A stretch of 28,843 bases of DNA from a virus. A program made the translations under genes and the position numbers. The notes under the pieces were generated by a model, which did no database searches, had not been told where the DNA came from, and worked only from the letters and a program-made list of their open reading frames with translations. Below, one piece after another: positions 6,950 through 12,988 of this stretch. Location of the stretch: positions 1 to 28,843 of IMG/VR virus record IMGVR_UViG_3300042691_004361; one strand, 5' to 3'. Each line of letters opens with the position of its first letter. The stretch's first letter is position 1.

Positions 6950-7165
6950 ATGAGCCAGAGAAAACTAACTTCCGATGAGTTCGCGTTGCTCCGCAAACTA
7001 GAAACAGCCGAGCAATTACTCAACGAAATCAACGAATCACACTTCGACCTATTGCATGGCACTGTTGGATACGACAGAGCCGTACAAGTACCAGTGTCTT
7101 ACACCAAAATTGCATCGGTGCGAATCGAATTGCAACGACAGTTCCAAGAAAGCGAGGCTGTTTAA
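6950..7165 (+). CDS. Small helical protein of unknown function (71 aa)
   Basis: A 71-residue protein, mostly charged and probably helical (LLRKLETAEQLLNEI), with no Cys and no membrane segment. Its ATG directly follows GTTTAAAC, which also supplies the previous gene's stop. Its own last codon and TAA stop come from the next GTTTAAAC. No strong ribosome binding site is visible, so translational coupling to the upstream gene is likely. Function unknown. Confidence 0.65.
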   Translation: MSQRKLTSDEFALLRKLETAEQLLNEINESHFDLLHGTVGYDRAVQVPVSYTKIASVRIELQRQFQESEAV

Positions 7166-7167
7166 AC

Positions 7168-7266
7168 ATGGAACCAATCAACTATCTACAGATTATTGAT
7201 GGGCGCGTGTTGCTCATGGCTATCATCGTCACCCTTGCATGGAAGTGGAGTCGGAGTCATGAGTAG
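7168..7266 (+). CDS. Very small single-span membrane protein (32 aa)
   Basis: A 32-residue product starting MEPINYLQ directly after GTTTAAAC, with one hydrophobic stretch, VLLMAIIVTLAW, followed by KWSRSHE. The positive residues after the span suggest the N-terminus faces out. The stop overlaps the start of the next gene by eight bases, which supports translation as part of the operon. Function unknown; small inner-membrane phage proteins often inhibit host functions or exclude superinfecting phage, but nothing here shows that. Confidence 0.5.
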   Translation: MEPINYLQIIDGRVLLMAIIVTLAWKWSRSHE

Positions 7267-7468
7267 CGCACTAGAGCGCAGGCTTGAGCGCATCCTATGG
7301 GAGGCAAACTATGACGACCTCGGAAACTGCAAGCATTGCGGGTCATGGTTCTACTCGGCATGCAAACCAAACTGCAAGGCCGTAGAGCCTGACTGTTTAA
7401 ACAGTAAGCCAGCACCTGTAATCTGTGGCGATTGCCTTCGCCCAGATTGCAAGGGCTGTACAAATTAA
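7259..7468 (+). CDS. Cys-rich zinc-binding small protein
   Basis: A 69-residue protein starting MSSALERRLERIL. It has nine Cys, including a CKHC pair, single Cys in SAC, NC and DC, then CGDC and a final PDCKGC. The spacing suggests two zinc sites. The start at 7259 overlaps the end of the 32-residue membrane protein by eight bases, the coupling seen elsewhere in this operon; an ATG further upstream (7196) would overlap that gene much more. The N-terminal 20 residues are an amphipathic helix. A nucleic-acid- or protein-binding adaptor is plausible but unproven. Confidence 0.65.
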   Translation: MSSALERRLERILWEANYDDLGNCKHCGSWFYSACKPNCKAVEPDCLNSKPAPVICGDCLRPDCKGCTN

Positions 7469-7470
7469 TG

Positions 7471-7479
7471 TGATACAAT
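7471..7479 (+). promoter_or_regulatory. Candidate extended -10 promoter before the amidotransferase gene
   Basis: TGATACAAT at 7471-7479 fits an extended -10 (TG-N-TACAAT). No good -35 is present at the usual distance. It would give a short leader containing the AGACTGGAG repeat. Confidence 0.35.
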
Positions 7480-7514
7480 TAACTATCAACAACTAACAGA
7501 CTGGAGAAATACAT

Positions 7515-8318
7515 ATGTGTGGAATCGCAGGCTTCTGCCTTAACCCCAAAGAACACAAGCGCGTAAGCGTTGGAGACCTCGCAGGACAGATGCTCCTAGA
7601 CATCGAGCATCGCGGGCAACATGCAACGGGTAGCGCGTGGATTGATGCATCAACTGGCGTACGCACCATCAAGAAAGCACCGATGCCAGCGAGCGCCTTC
7701 GTGCGCCGAGCCAAAGACCTATGCAACAACGCACAGACTGCTATCTTGCACACAAGATGGGCAACTCAAGGCTCACCCAAAGACAACAACAACAACCATC
7801 CCATCCCGCGTGGCAAGATTGTCTTGACTCACAACGGACACATCGCAAACGATGATGCCCTGTTTAAACAACTCAAGGTCAAGCGACACGGACAAGTGGA
7901 TTCCGAGGCGGTGACTGCACTGCTCGCCTTCTCTAACTCACATCCAACCGAGGTGCTAACCGAGGTCAAAGGTACTGCTGCATTGGCATGGCTTGAACAA
8001 GACAAGCCAAACATCCTGCACCTTGCCCGCGTTAACTCATCCCCGCTGTGGATTGGCATGACCTACACTGGTTCGCTCGTCTATGGTTCAACCGAGGACA
8101 CCATCGAGAACGCATCCATCATCATCGGCTGTGACCTTGATTGGAAATACTCTGCCAGCGAGGGTGAATACTTCAAGGTTCAAGACGGCAAGATTGTAGA
8201 GCATCAGTCGTTTAAACCACACCGCGCCGAGCCTCGTTATCATTGGCGTTCGATGGCAAGCCTGCGCGATGAGGAACTAGACAGATGGTGGGCAGACCAA
8301 GACGAACTCGCCTTCTAA
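7515..8318 (+). CDS. Class II glutamine amidotransferase (Ntn-type)
   Basis: A 267-residue protein starting MCGIAGFC, where Cys2 becomes the N-terminal nucleophile after Met removal. It has the family landmarks HRGQHATGS (32-40), HTRWATQG (79-86), and THNGHI (105-110) for glutamine binding and the oxyanion hole. It consists of little more than the glutaminase domain, without the synthase domain of PurF, GlmS or AsnB, so it must pass ammonia to a partner. The obvious partner is the amidoligase at 5947-6666 in the same operon. It is preceded by the AGACTGGAG leader and followed by a strong terminator. Two internal GTTTAAAC copies encode Phe-Lys. Confidence 0.9.
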   Translation: MCGIAGFCLNPKEHKRVSVGDLAGQMLLDIEHRGQHATGSAWIDASTGVRTIKKAPMPASAFVRRAKDLCNNAQTAILHTRWATQGSPKDNNNNHPIPRGKIVLTHNGHIANDDALFKQLKVKRHGQVDSEAVTALLAFSNSHPTEVLTEVKGTAALAWLEQDKPNILHLARVNSSPLWIGMTYTGSLVYGSTEDTIENASIIIGCDLDWKYSASEGEYFKVQDGKIVEHQSFKPHRAEPRYHWRSMASLRDEELDRWWADQDELAF

Positions 8319-8332
8319 TCTCAACAAGAATT

Positions 8333-8358
8333 GCCCCCGCTTCGGCGGGGGTTTTTCT
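8333..8358 (+). terminator. Strong intrinsic terminator ending the first rightward operon
   Basis: CCCCCGC (8334-8340), a TTCG tetraloop and GCGGGGG (8345-8351) are followed by TTTTTC. It starts 15 bases after the amidotransferase stop. Confidence 0.95.
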
Positions 8359-8447
8359 TTTGCCTGGAAAGAAGAACCTGCACTACTGTTTAAACAATCA
8401 TTAGCAATCTACCTGGCTGCCTGCTAATACAAACTGTTTAAACAGAC

Positions 8448-8475
8448 TTGCACAACTTGACTAACCTGTTATACT
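8448..8475 (+). promoter_or_regulatory. Promoter for the second rightward operon
   Basis: TTGCAC (8448-8453) and TATACT (8470-8475) are 16 bases apart, with an extended TG-T before the -10. GTTTAAAC at 8436-8443, inside the 12-bp palindrome CTGTTTAAACAG, ends four bases before the -35. Another copy lies upstream at 8388 and one downstream at 8521. Confidence 0.65.
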
Positions 8476-8499
8476 TTTCGCATCTAAAGATGCGAAAAG
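8474..8499. promoter_or_regulatory. 12-bp inverted repeat at the transcription start
   Basis: CTTTTCGCATCT (8474-8485) and AGATGCGAAAAG (8488-8499) are perfect complements separated by two bases. The repeat begins inside the -10 and spans the expected start site. No T-run follows on either strand, so an operator, or a 5' mRNA stabilising hairpin, fits better than a terminator. Confidence 0.6.
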
Positions 8500-8631
8500 C
8501 GAACGCCACGCATGGTAAATGTTTAAACAAAATAATTTATTTTAAATCTTTAAATATATTCTTGACTTATTGCAATCCAATCTGGTTCACTTATCTCTGT
8601 AGCAACTGGGCTACCAAGTGAAAGGCTGGAC
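8500..8631. other. Leader with AT-rich tract, possible unwinding element
   Basis: About 130 bases without a gene. Positions 8518-8562 are almost entirely A and T and start with GTTTAAAC (8521-8528). The rest is ordinary sequence ending in GAAAGG, the ribosome binding site of the next gene. An AT-rich stretch beside repeats could be a replication unwinding element, but no initiator gene is adjacent. Confidence 0.35.
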
Positions 8632-8808
8632 ATGTATCTATCTAACTATGACCTCATCGCAATCACTGTATTGCTGGTGCTGTTGAACACCGCACTCATC
8701 TATGCAGTGGTGCAGAACAAGAATCTCCTACGCGAAAACAATTTCCTTCGCGCCACTAACCGCGAACTCCGCAACCGCTACCGCCACTATGTAGAAAAGC
8801 CCTTCTAA
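8632..8808 (+). CDS. Small membrane-anchored protein (58 aa)
   Basis: A 58-residue protein, MYLSNYDLIAITVLLVLLN at the start, with one membrane span (about residues 8-27) and a basic helical tail (RENNFLRATNRELRNRYR) likely to be cytoplasmic and possibly coiled. GAAAGG lies six bases before the ATG. The stop overlaps the next start as TAATG. It is the first gene after the 8448-8475 promoter. Function unknown. Confidence 0.65.
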   Translation: MYLSNYDLIAITVLLVLLNTALIYAVVQNKNLLRENNFLRATNRELRNRYRHYVEKPF

Positions 8809-8936
8809 TGAGCGAGCAAACTTACTGTGTTAGGTGCTTTGAGAACTACGATGACGATGGCTTTGACTACCGCTTTGATGAGCCAACATGCAACAAGTGC
8901 GTTGAGTTATACAAACTAGAACCGAAGGGTGTTTAA
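8808..8936 (+). CDS. Small zinc-ribbon-like protein (42 aa)
   Basis: A 42-residue acidic protein with two Cys pairs, CVRC (residues 7-10) and CNKC (28-31), the spacing of a zinc knuckle. The start overlaps the previous stop. The final Gly-Val and TAA stop are formed by GTTTAAAC, followed immediately by the next ATG. Function unknown. Confidence 0.6.
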   Translation: MSEQTYCVRCFENYDDDGFDYRFDEPTCNKCVELYKLEPKGV

Positions 8937-8938
8937 AC

Positions 8939-9187
8939 ATGGCTGATAAATATAACGGCTGGAAAAACTACGACACATGGAACTGTGCGCTGTACATCAA
9001 CAACGATTATGCACTCTACAAATCTGCAACCATCTTTATGAAAGCGTACAAGGGAGCCAAGCCCTATCGTGACTGGGTTGCACGGGCTGGACTAGAGAAG
9101 CAAACAACACCCGATGGATGCAAATGGATTAGCGACAAACTATCCTACGCAGAACTCAACGAGATGATGAAAGCGTTGAACTCCTGA
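8939..9187 (+). CDS. Small conserved phage protein with NGWKNYDTWN motif
   Basis: An 82-residue protein with the motif NGWKNYDTWNCALYINND at residues 6-23. I recognise this as a recurrent motif in small hypothetical phage proteins of no known function. The N-terminal part is rich in aromatic residues and the C-terminus is helical. Its ATG follows GTTTAAAC directly and its stop overlaps the next start as TGATG, so it is probably translated by coupling. Confidence 0.75.
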   Translation: MADKYNGWKNYDTWNCALYINNDYALYKSATIFMKAYKGAKPYRDWVARAGLEKQTTPDGCKWISDKLSYAELNEMMKALNS

Positions 9188-9363
9188 TGGCTATAGTGTG
9201 GAAGGCAGAAGTCACATCCGAAATGCTGGAACATCTAAGCGATGAACAACGCAGGCAACTGCTCAACGAACTAACAAATACAGTGGACACGATTGGTCAA
9301 AAGGCTGGCGTGGGTAGAGAGTACGAGAACGGGAGACTAAAAGATTATGCATCCAGAAGTTAA
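9187..9363 (+). CDS. Small helical protein of unknown function (58 aa)
   Basis: A 58-residue charged protein with a predicted helix around EMLEHLSDEQRRQLLNEL. It starts in the TGATG overlap with the previous gene and overlaps the next gene by 17 bases. No domain recognised; the overlaps on both sides support it as a genuine gene in a tightly packed operon. Confidence 0.55.
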   Translation: MAIVWKAEVTSEMLEHLSDEQRRQLLNELTNTVDTIGQKAGVGREYENGRLKDYASRS

Positions 9364-9709
9364 AGGCGTGGTCATCTATCCAGATGCAACGCACGAAGTG
9401 AAAGTGTTTAAACAACTAAAGGATTACCAAGAAGCAGTTGGTGGTTACATTGAAAGCGTACGGTTCTATGATTACAACGCCGATGAGGTAGCCCAAGCCT
9501 ATGTAAATGAGGAAGGCTGGCTAAATGCAGAGCCATCAATCAACCCGCTTGCTGGTGCATTGTCTTTCCTCTTTGGAAACAACGCAGTGCTGGCTGGCAA
9601 CATGATTATCATGGGCAAGGGAGACGGCAACGGATACGATACCGACATCCCTGACTGGTTACTCACACTCATCAAACAAATCTCAGCAGAGCGAGGGCAT
9701 AATGTTTAA
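9347..9709 (+). CDS. DUF3846-like protein
   Basis: A 120-residue protein matching the pattern of DUF3846: a strand-rich start (VVIYPDATHEVK), LKDYQEAVGGYIESV (24-38), then AYVNEEGWLNAEPSINPLAG (51-70) and a C-terminal part with GNMIIMGKGDGNG. DUF3846 proteins are common in phages and mobile elements of Gram-positive bacteria, and their function is unknown. The last codon and stop are in GTTTAAAC at 9704-9711, and the next gene starts two bases upstream of that motif in another frame. Confidence 0.7.
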   Translation: MHPEVKGVVIYPDATHEVKVFKQLKDYQEAVGGYIESVRFYDYNADEVAQAYVNEEGWLNAEPSINPLAGALSFLFGNNAVLAGNMIIMGKGDGNGYDTDIPDWLLTLIKQISAERGHNV

Positions 9710-10139
9710 ACGCATCGTCTCTATTCTTCTGCTGGTAACAGCGACAGTCGCCATTGATAATCGGTTCTTTGAAAAGGGACACATCCCAGTAGCAAACACA
9801 CCTAGCAAGGGCGTGGCTGGTGAGGTAGTAGCCTTCTATGAAAACGAATACCAACGCTATGCCATTGACCTACTAGCAGAGCGTGGCAAACTAGAGGAGT
9901 GGTCATGTCTGTATTACTTATGGGTACGCGAATCAAACTGGAGACCGAAGGCACTTAACCGTAGCAGTGGTGCATACGGAATCGCACAGTTCATGCCATA
10001 CACATGGAAGCAAGTAGGGTACAAGCGCACTGACGATGGCTTCACACAAGTGGAAGCAGGGCTTGCATACATTGACCGCAAGTACGGTGGCAATATCTGC
10101 AAGGCACTCGGTTCAAACTTATCAAGGGGATGGTACTAA
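9702..10139 (+). CDS. Secreted lytic transglycosylase-like protein
   Basis: A 145-residue protein with a signal-peptide-like N-terminus (MFKRIVSILLLVTATVA) and a lysozyme-fold domain: ESNW (77-80, Glu77 the likely catalytic acid), SSGAYGIAQFMPYTW (88-102) and EAGLAYIDRKYG (118-129). Cys69 and Cys133 could form a disulfide outside the cell. Such enzymes cleave the glycan strands of peptidoglycan. It lies in the early-type rightward operon with WhiB, far from the lysis genes at 17207-18116, so it may act in cell-wall remodelling rather than lysis. It overlaps the end of the DUF3846 gene by eight bases. Confidence 0.8.
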   Translation: MFKRIVSILLLVTATVAIDNRFFEKGHIPVANTPSKGVAGEVVAFYENEYQRYAIDLLAERGKLEEWSCLYYLWVRESNWRPKALNRSSGAYGIAQFMPYTWKQVGYKRTDDGFTQVEAGLAYIDRKYGGNICKALGSNLSRGWY

Positions 10140-10501
10140 TGAAGCACAAGCCAGAGCATCACAAGATTGTGGATGAGAAGCCAGCACCAAGTGGTGAGAC
10201 TTACTATCTACTGGAGTACAGTCAACAAGGATACGCTGGTGCATCCTGTAAGGGAGTGCCAACTGAAATGTTTTTCCCAGACATTGAGAACTTTAAGGAG
10301 GAGGACACCGTGTTGTTTAAACGCGTATGCGGTGGCTGCCCAGTCAAACAACGGTGCTTGGAGTGGGCGCTAGTCCATGAAAGGTACGGAGTGTGGGGTG
10401 GCATGACCCCGCGTGAGCGTATCGTTGAGCGTAGGCGCAGGGGTTGGGCTTTGCTTGAGCCACACCTCTATGTCCCGCTAGGTCAGCGATACATGGTATA
10501 G
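10139..10501 (+). CDS. whiB: WhiB-family iron-sulfur transcription regulator
   Basis: A 120-residue protein with the four cluster Cys of WhiB proteins (Cys37, Cys64, Cys67, Cys73), the CPVKQRCLEWAL block and the GVWGG turn (84-88), followed by a basic tail TPRERIVERRRR. WhiB proteins carry a [4Fe-4S] cluster and bind the host's main sigma factor to redirect transcription. Phage WhiB proteins are known to repress host whiB genes in mycobacteria. The start at 10139 overlaps the previous stop and has AAGGGG nine bases upstream. This gene is the main evidence for an actinobacterial host and is the last of its operon. Confidence 0.95.
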   Translation: MKHKPEHHKIVDEKPAPSGETYYLLEYSQQGYAGASCKGVPTEMFFPDIENFKEEDTVLFKRVCGGCPVKQRCLEWALVHERYGVWGGMTPRERIVERRRRGWALLEPHLYVPLGQRYMV

Positions 10502-10510
10502 TTTCCCCAA

Positions 10511-10555
10511 GAAGCACCCGCCAAGGTTCCAGTCCCGAAGCGGGTGCTTCGCTTT
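10511..10555. terminator. Terminator between convergent operons
   Basis: GAAGCACCCGC (10511-10521) pairs with GCGGGTGCTTC (10540-10550), an 11-bp stem with an 18-base loop, followed by GCTTTTA. It separates the rightward whiB operon from the leftward replication operon and may act in both directions. Confidence 0.8.
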
Positions 10556-11100
10556 TATGGAAGTTTAAATGCGCTCCGCATTAACATGAATACATTGTCG
10601 GATAAATCATCCAAAGTACCATCATTAATAATCACATGATTAAACATGTATCTATCCATCGCATGCTCAGATGCATGGCCGTTGACTGCAGTGTGGTTTA
10701 AACGGTTGACTCTAATCATAAAACCTGAACGCGATTTGATTGCTTCTGCTTCGTTAGGAAAACGCGTATCGGTGACAACCCAATTCTGTTCTGGGTTAGA
10801 ATCAATCTGTCGCATAACAATATCAATCCATACATCATCGCCTAGTAACTGGCGACCTACCTCAGTACCCATAACTTGTAACAGTCGGCGTACCTCAGGG
10901 TTATTCTTTGCAGTATCCCAACCATAATCCTCAGCCATCTCGCCCGCACGAATACCGTTACCAAGCATAGGGTTTAAACGCATGATGGACTCACGGATAG
11001 CATCAGCAAATGCTACGCGTTTGAAGTTGTAGTTTAAACACAGCAACTCTGCAACTGTATCTTTACCTGACTGTGCGTATCCACTTAGTCCAATAATCAT
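10555..11100 (-). CDS. Deoxynucleoside monophosphate kinase
   Basis: A 181-residue P-loop kinase that phosphorylates dNMPs to dNDPs for phage DNA synthesis. It has GYAQSGKD (7-14) as the ATP loop, FADAIRE (31-37), and VVTDTRFPNEA (108-118), typical of phage T4 gene 1-type dNMP kinases and their actinophage relatives. It is the last gene of the leftward replication operon, overlaps the sigma-like gene by four bases and ends just inside the shared terminator region. Confidence 0.85.
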   Translation of the reverse strand: MIIGLSGYAQSGKDTVAELLCLNYNFKRVAFADAIRESIMRLNPMLGNGIRAGEMAEDYGWDTAKNNPEVRRLLQVMGTEVGRQLLGDDVWIDIVMRQIDSNPEQNWVVTDTRFPNEAEAIKSRSGFMIRVNRLNHTAVNGHASEHAMDRYMFNHVIINDGTLDDLSDNVFMLMRSAFKLP

Positions 11101-11744
11101 TGGTCAACACCTTCATCTCTCCTTGGTTTGCGGTACCAGATAGGTGGTTCTCCACCCAGTCTGTCTTGTAGTTTGGTGAGCGCTCGCTTAACTCTCTTGC
11201 GTATTGCTTCCTCTGTTGTTTCATATGTCTGTGCAAGTGGTGCAAGTTCCATACCACCATCGGCATACCTCAGCCGCAACAACCCCTGGTCTGCTTTGTT
11301 TAAACGCTGTAGCCCTGCCGCCACATCCGACAACAGTGCCATACGATTGCCACCTTCACTTGGTTTAGCAGAGCGAGATACAAATTCATCCGACATGTTC
11401 TGCTTATCTGCCCACCCTACATGTGTCCATACATCGGGCAGTAGTTCATGCAGTACCTCATGCGTGTAGTAAAAACTATCGGACATAGGCGAGCGCGAAT
11501 AGCGAGCGCGTTCCTTGGCTGCATACTTCTGTGCTTCATTGTAGAAAGTCTTGCGTAACTTGTAGCGCAGACTATCTTCCTCTTGCCACTGCTCTATCTT
11601 ATGCCAGTGTTCGAGCGCCCACAACGACATGTGTTGGTACAAATCATCAGTGCTTACTAGGTTGCGATGCATACGATTGCTACGGCTAGATACTTGGCGA
11701 GCAACCGTGTAAATTATTTCCCATACCTCGTCTTGATTATCCAT
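11097..11744 (-). CDS. Sigma-70-like factor
   Basis: A 215-residue protein whose C-terminal part fits sigma region 4: LQRLNKADQGLLRLRYADG (145-163), then a helix-turn-helix in LAPLAQTYETTEEAIRKRVKRALTKLQ. Residues 25-80 (DDLYQHMSLWALEHW, then a basic helix with KLRKTFYNEAQKYAAKERAR) could correspond to region 2, though the match is weak. Such phage proteins may direct host RNA polymerase to phage promoters or act as DNA-binding regulators. It overlaps the next upstream gene by eight bases. Confidence 0.65.
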   Translation of the reverse strand: MDNQDEVWEIIYTVARQVSSRSNRMHRNLVSTDDLYQHMSLWALEHWHKIEQWQEEDSLRYKLRKTFYNEAQKYAAKERARYSRSPMSDSFYYTHEVLHELLPDVWTHVGWADKQNMSDEFVSRSAKPSEGGNRMALLSDVAAGLQRLNKADQGLLRLRYADGGMELAPLAQTYETTEEAIRKRVKRALTKLQDRLGGEPPIWYRKPRRDEGVDQ

Positions 11745-12144
11745 CTTTAGGTTCTGCCTTCTCGTTCTTTAACTTACGCATTGCCATGAGCAAATCATCT
11801 ACAGTTATTAGATAACCCTTGCTCTTGTTCGGGGGAATCTCACATGTAATCTCTCGCCCAAACTCTTTGATTGCGTAGTGAACATGGGTAGTAGGTACCA
11901 TCAGCACGCCCTGCTCTAGGACAAATGCCCAATAGTCTGCTTCCGTTACCATCACACCCGATGGTTCCCATGACTGACTCTTTTGGTACCAGCACTCCAC
12001 TTCTACATAGAGATTGTTAGTAACCCACCACTTGCGGTCACGCTTGACTTCAACTTTCTTTCCCTGTGTTAATAGTTCCTCAACTAACTGCTCGCCTTTT
12101 CTACCGTATCCAAAGTCTAAATCAAACGATGAGTTCTTTGCCAT
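11737..12144 (-). CDS. PD-(D/E)XK-like nuclease
   Basis: A 135-residue protein with features of a small restriction-fold nuclease: RKGEQLVEELL (15-25, Glu18), VEVKRD (31-36, the E-x-K pair) and NLYVEVECW (44-52), then SGVMVTEADYWAFVL (62-76), a pattern seen in hypothetical phage nucleases. It sits in the replication operon just after the primase genes. The start follows GTTTAAAC (12146-12153), which also carries the primase stop. Alternative: a non-catalytic relative with a structural role in recombination. Confidence 0.6.
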   Translation of the reverse strand: MAKNSSFDLDFGYGRKGEQLVEELLTQGKKVEVKRDRKWWVTNNLYVEVECWYQKSQSWEPSGVMVTEADYWAFVLEQGVLMVPTTHVHYAIKEFGREITCEIPPNKSKGYLITVDDLLMAMRKLKNEKAEPKDG

Positions 12145-12147
12145 TGT

Positions 12148-12768
12148 TTAAACACCAACGCGTTTGCGTAAGCCCTCTGCCCCTTCTGATAGGTACACAT
12201 CATTAACATCACAGTTATCTGGCATGAACACAGGGAACACATTGTCTAGTTCTCTGCTTATATTCTTAGCCATCTCTCGCCCTGCATTATCACCATCACA
12301 GAACAACATAATCTTTTCCCAGTCCGCAAGGACACGGGAGTAAAATGGTTTCCAGTTGTTAGCCCCTGGCAAACCGACTGCAGCAAAGCCCACTTGTGTA
12401 GCGATGATGGTATCAATCTCACCCTCGCAGATAACAAGGAAGTCTGAATCTGAATTCAGTGCATCCACATTAAAGATGTGTGTGCTTGCCCCTGGCCTAG
12501 ACATATACTTCGGGCCACCATCATTGTTTAAACTGCGGAAGCGGATGTCAATGACACCTGCTGGTGTGAGGTAAGGGATTGCTAACTTACCAATGTAAGG
12601 TTCATGCCCTGCCTCAGGATTCGCCACGAAGCCGAGGCGGAACATACGCGCCGTCTCCTCCGTGATACCGCGATTCGCTAGATACGGAAGCACCTCGCTT
12701 AGGTTTCCTTCGTAGTTCTCCGTTGCTTTCGCCAGTAATTCTCTCTGCGATTTTGACAGCCTCGCCAT
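12148..12768 (-). CDS. Primase TOPRIM subunit (DnaG-like, split gene)
   Basis: A 206-residue protein with the DnaG-type catalytic core. YLANRGITEETARMFRLGFV (29-48) is the start of the RNA polymerase domain, VICEGEID (112-119) has the TOPRIM glutamate, and LFCDGDNAG (155-163) has the metal-binding DxD. It lacks the zinc-binding domain, which is encoded by the upstream gene in another frame; the two overlap by 155 bases. AAGGAG precedes its ATG by six bases, so it is translated from its own start. It makes RNA primers with the DnaB-like protein at 14597-15376. The final Val and stop lie in GTTTAAAC. Confidence 0.9.
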   Translation of the reverse strand: MARLSKSQRELLAKATENYEGNLSEVLPYLANRGITEETARMFRLGFVANPEAGHEPYIGKLAIPYLTPAGVIDIRFRSLNNDGGPKYMSRPGASTHIFNVDALNSDSDFLVICEGEIDTIIATQVGFAAVGLPGANNWKPFYSRVLADWEKIMLFCDGDNAGREMAKNISRELDNVFPVFMPDNCDVNDVYLSEGAEGLRKRVGV

Positions 12769-12988
12769 ACTTGACTCCTTCTTTCTTCATAATCAGTGAA
12801 TACACATCTCCAGCCATATCACATGCAAAGCAGCGGAAGCCACCATTGTCTATGTTTAAACGGGCTGACTTAACTTTATCATTATGGAAGGCACAACGCA
12901 CAGTAATCCAGCCATGCCTAATTGGGATATTAAATCCGTAGTGTTCGAGGACTTTAACGATGTCATGCTTAGAGGTTTGGTCTGACAT
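12614..12988 (-). CDS. Primase zinc-binding subunit (CHC2-type)
   Basis: A 124-residue protein with the DnaG zinc-binding domain: RCAFHND (Cys32, His35), then FRCFACDMAGDVYSLIM (Cys53, Cys56). Its C-terminal 50 residues are basic and low-complexity (RRKPKRGASVSSESRYHGG, then YVPPRLR), a tail I associate with actinophage primase zinc subunits. That part overlaps the TOPRIM gene by 155 bases in a different frame. It would recognise template start sites together with the TOPRIM subunit. AAAGG lies before the ATG, and the gene overlaps the upstream nuclease gene by 20 bases. Confidence 0.88.
   Translation of the reverse strand: MSDQTSKHDIVKVLEHYGFNIPIRHGWITVRCAFHNDKVKSARLNIDNGGFRCFACDMAGDVYSLIMKKEGVKYGEAVKIAERITGESNGELRRKPKRGASVSSESRYHGGDGAYVPPRLRGES

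Larger units (their letters stand above)
5359..7509 (+). repeat. Start-associated repeat AGACTGGAGAAA before four genes
   Basis: Nearly the same leader precedes four starts: AGACTGGAGCAA (5359-5370, start 5375), GACTGGAGAA (5931-5940, start 5947), AGACTGGAGAAA (6756-6767, start 6771) and AGACTGGAGAAA (7498-7509, start 7515). It includes the GGAG ribosome binding site, but ACT upstream of it is also conserved, beyond what ribosome binding needs. In two cases GTTTAAAC lies immediately upstream. It recalls the start-associated sequences described in some mycobacteriophages. Confidence 0.7.
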
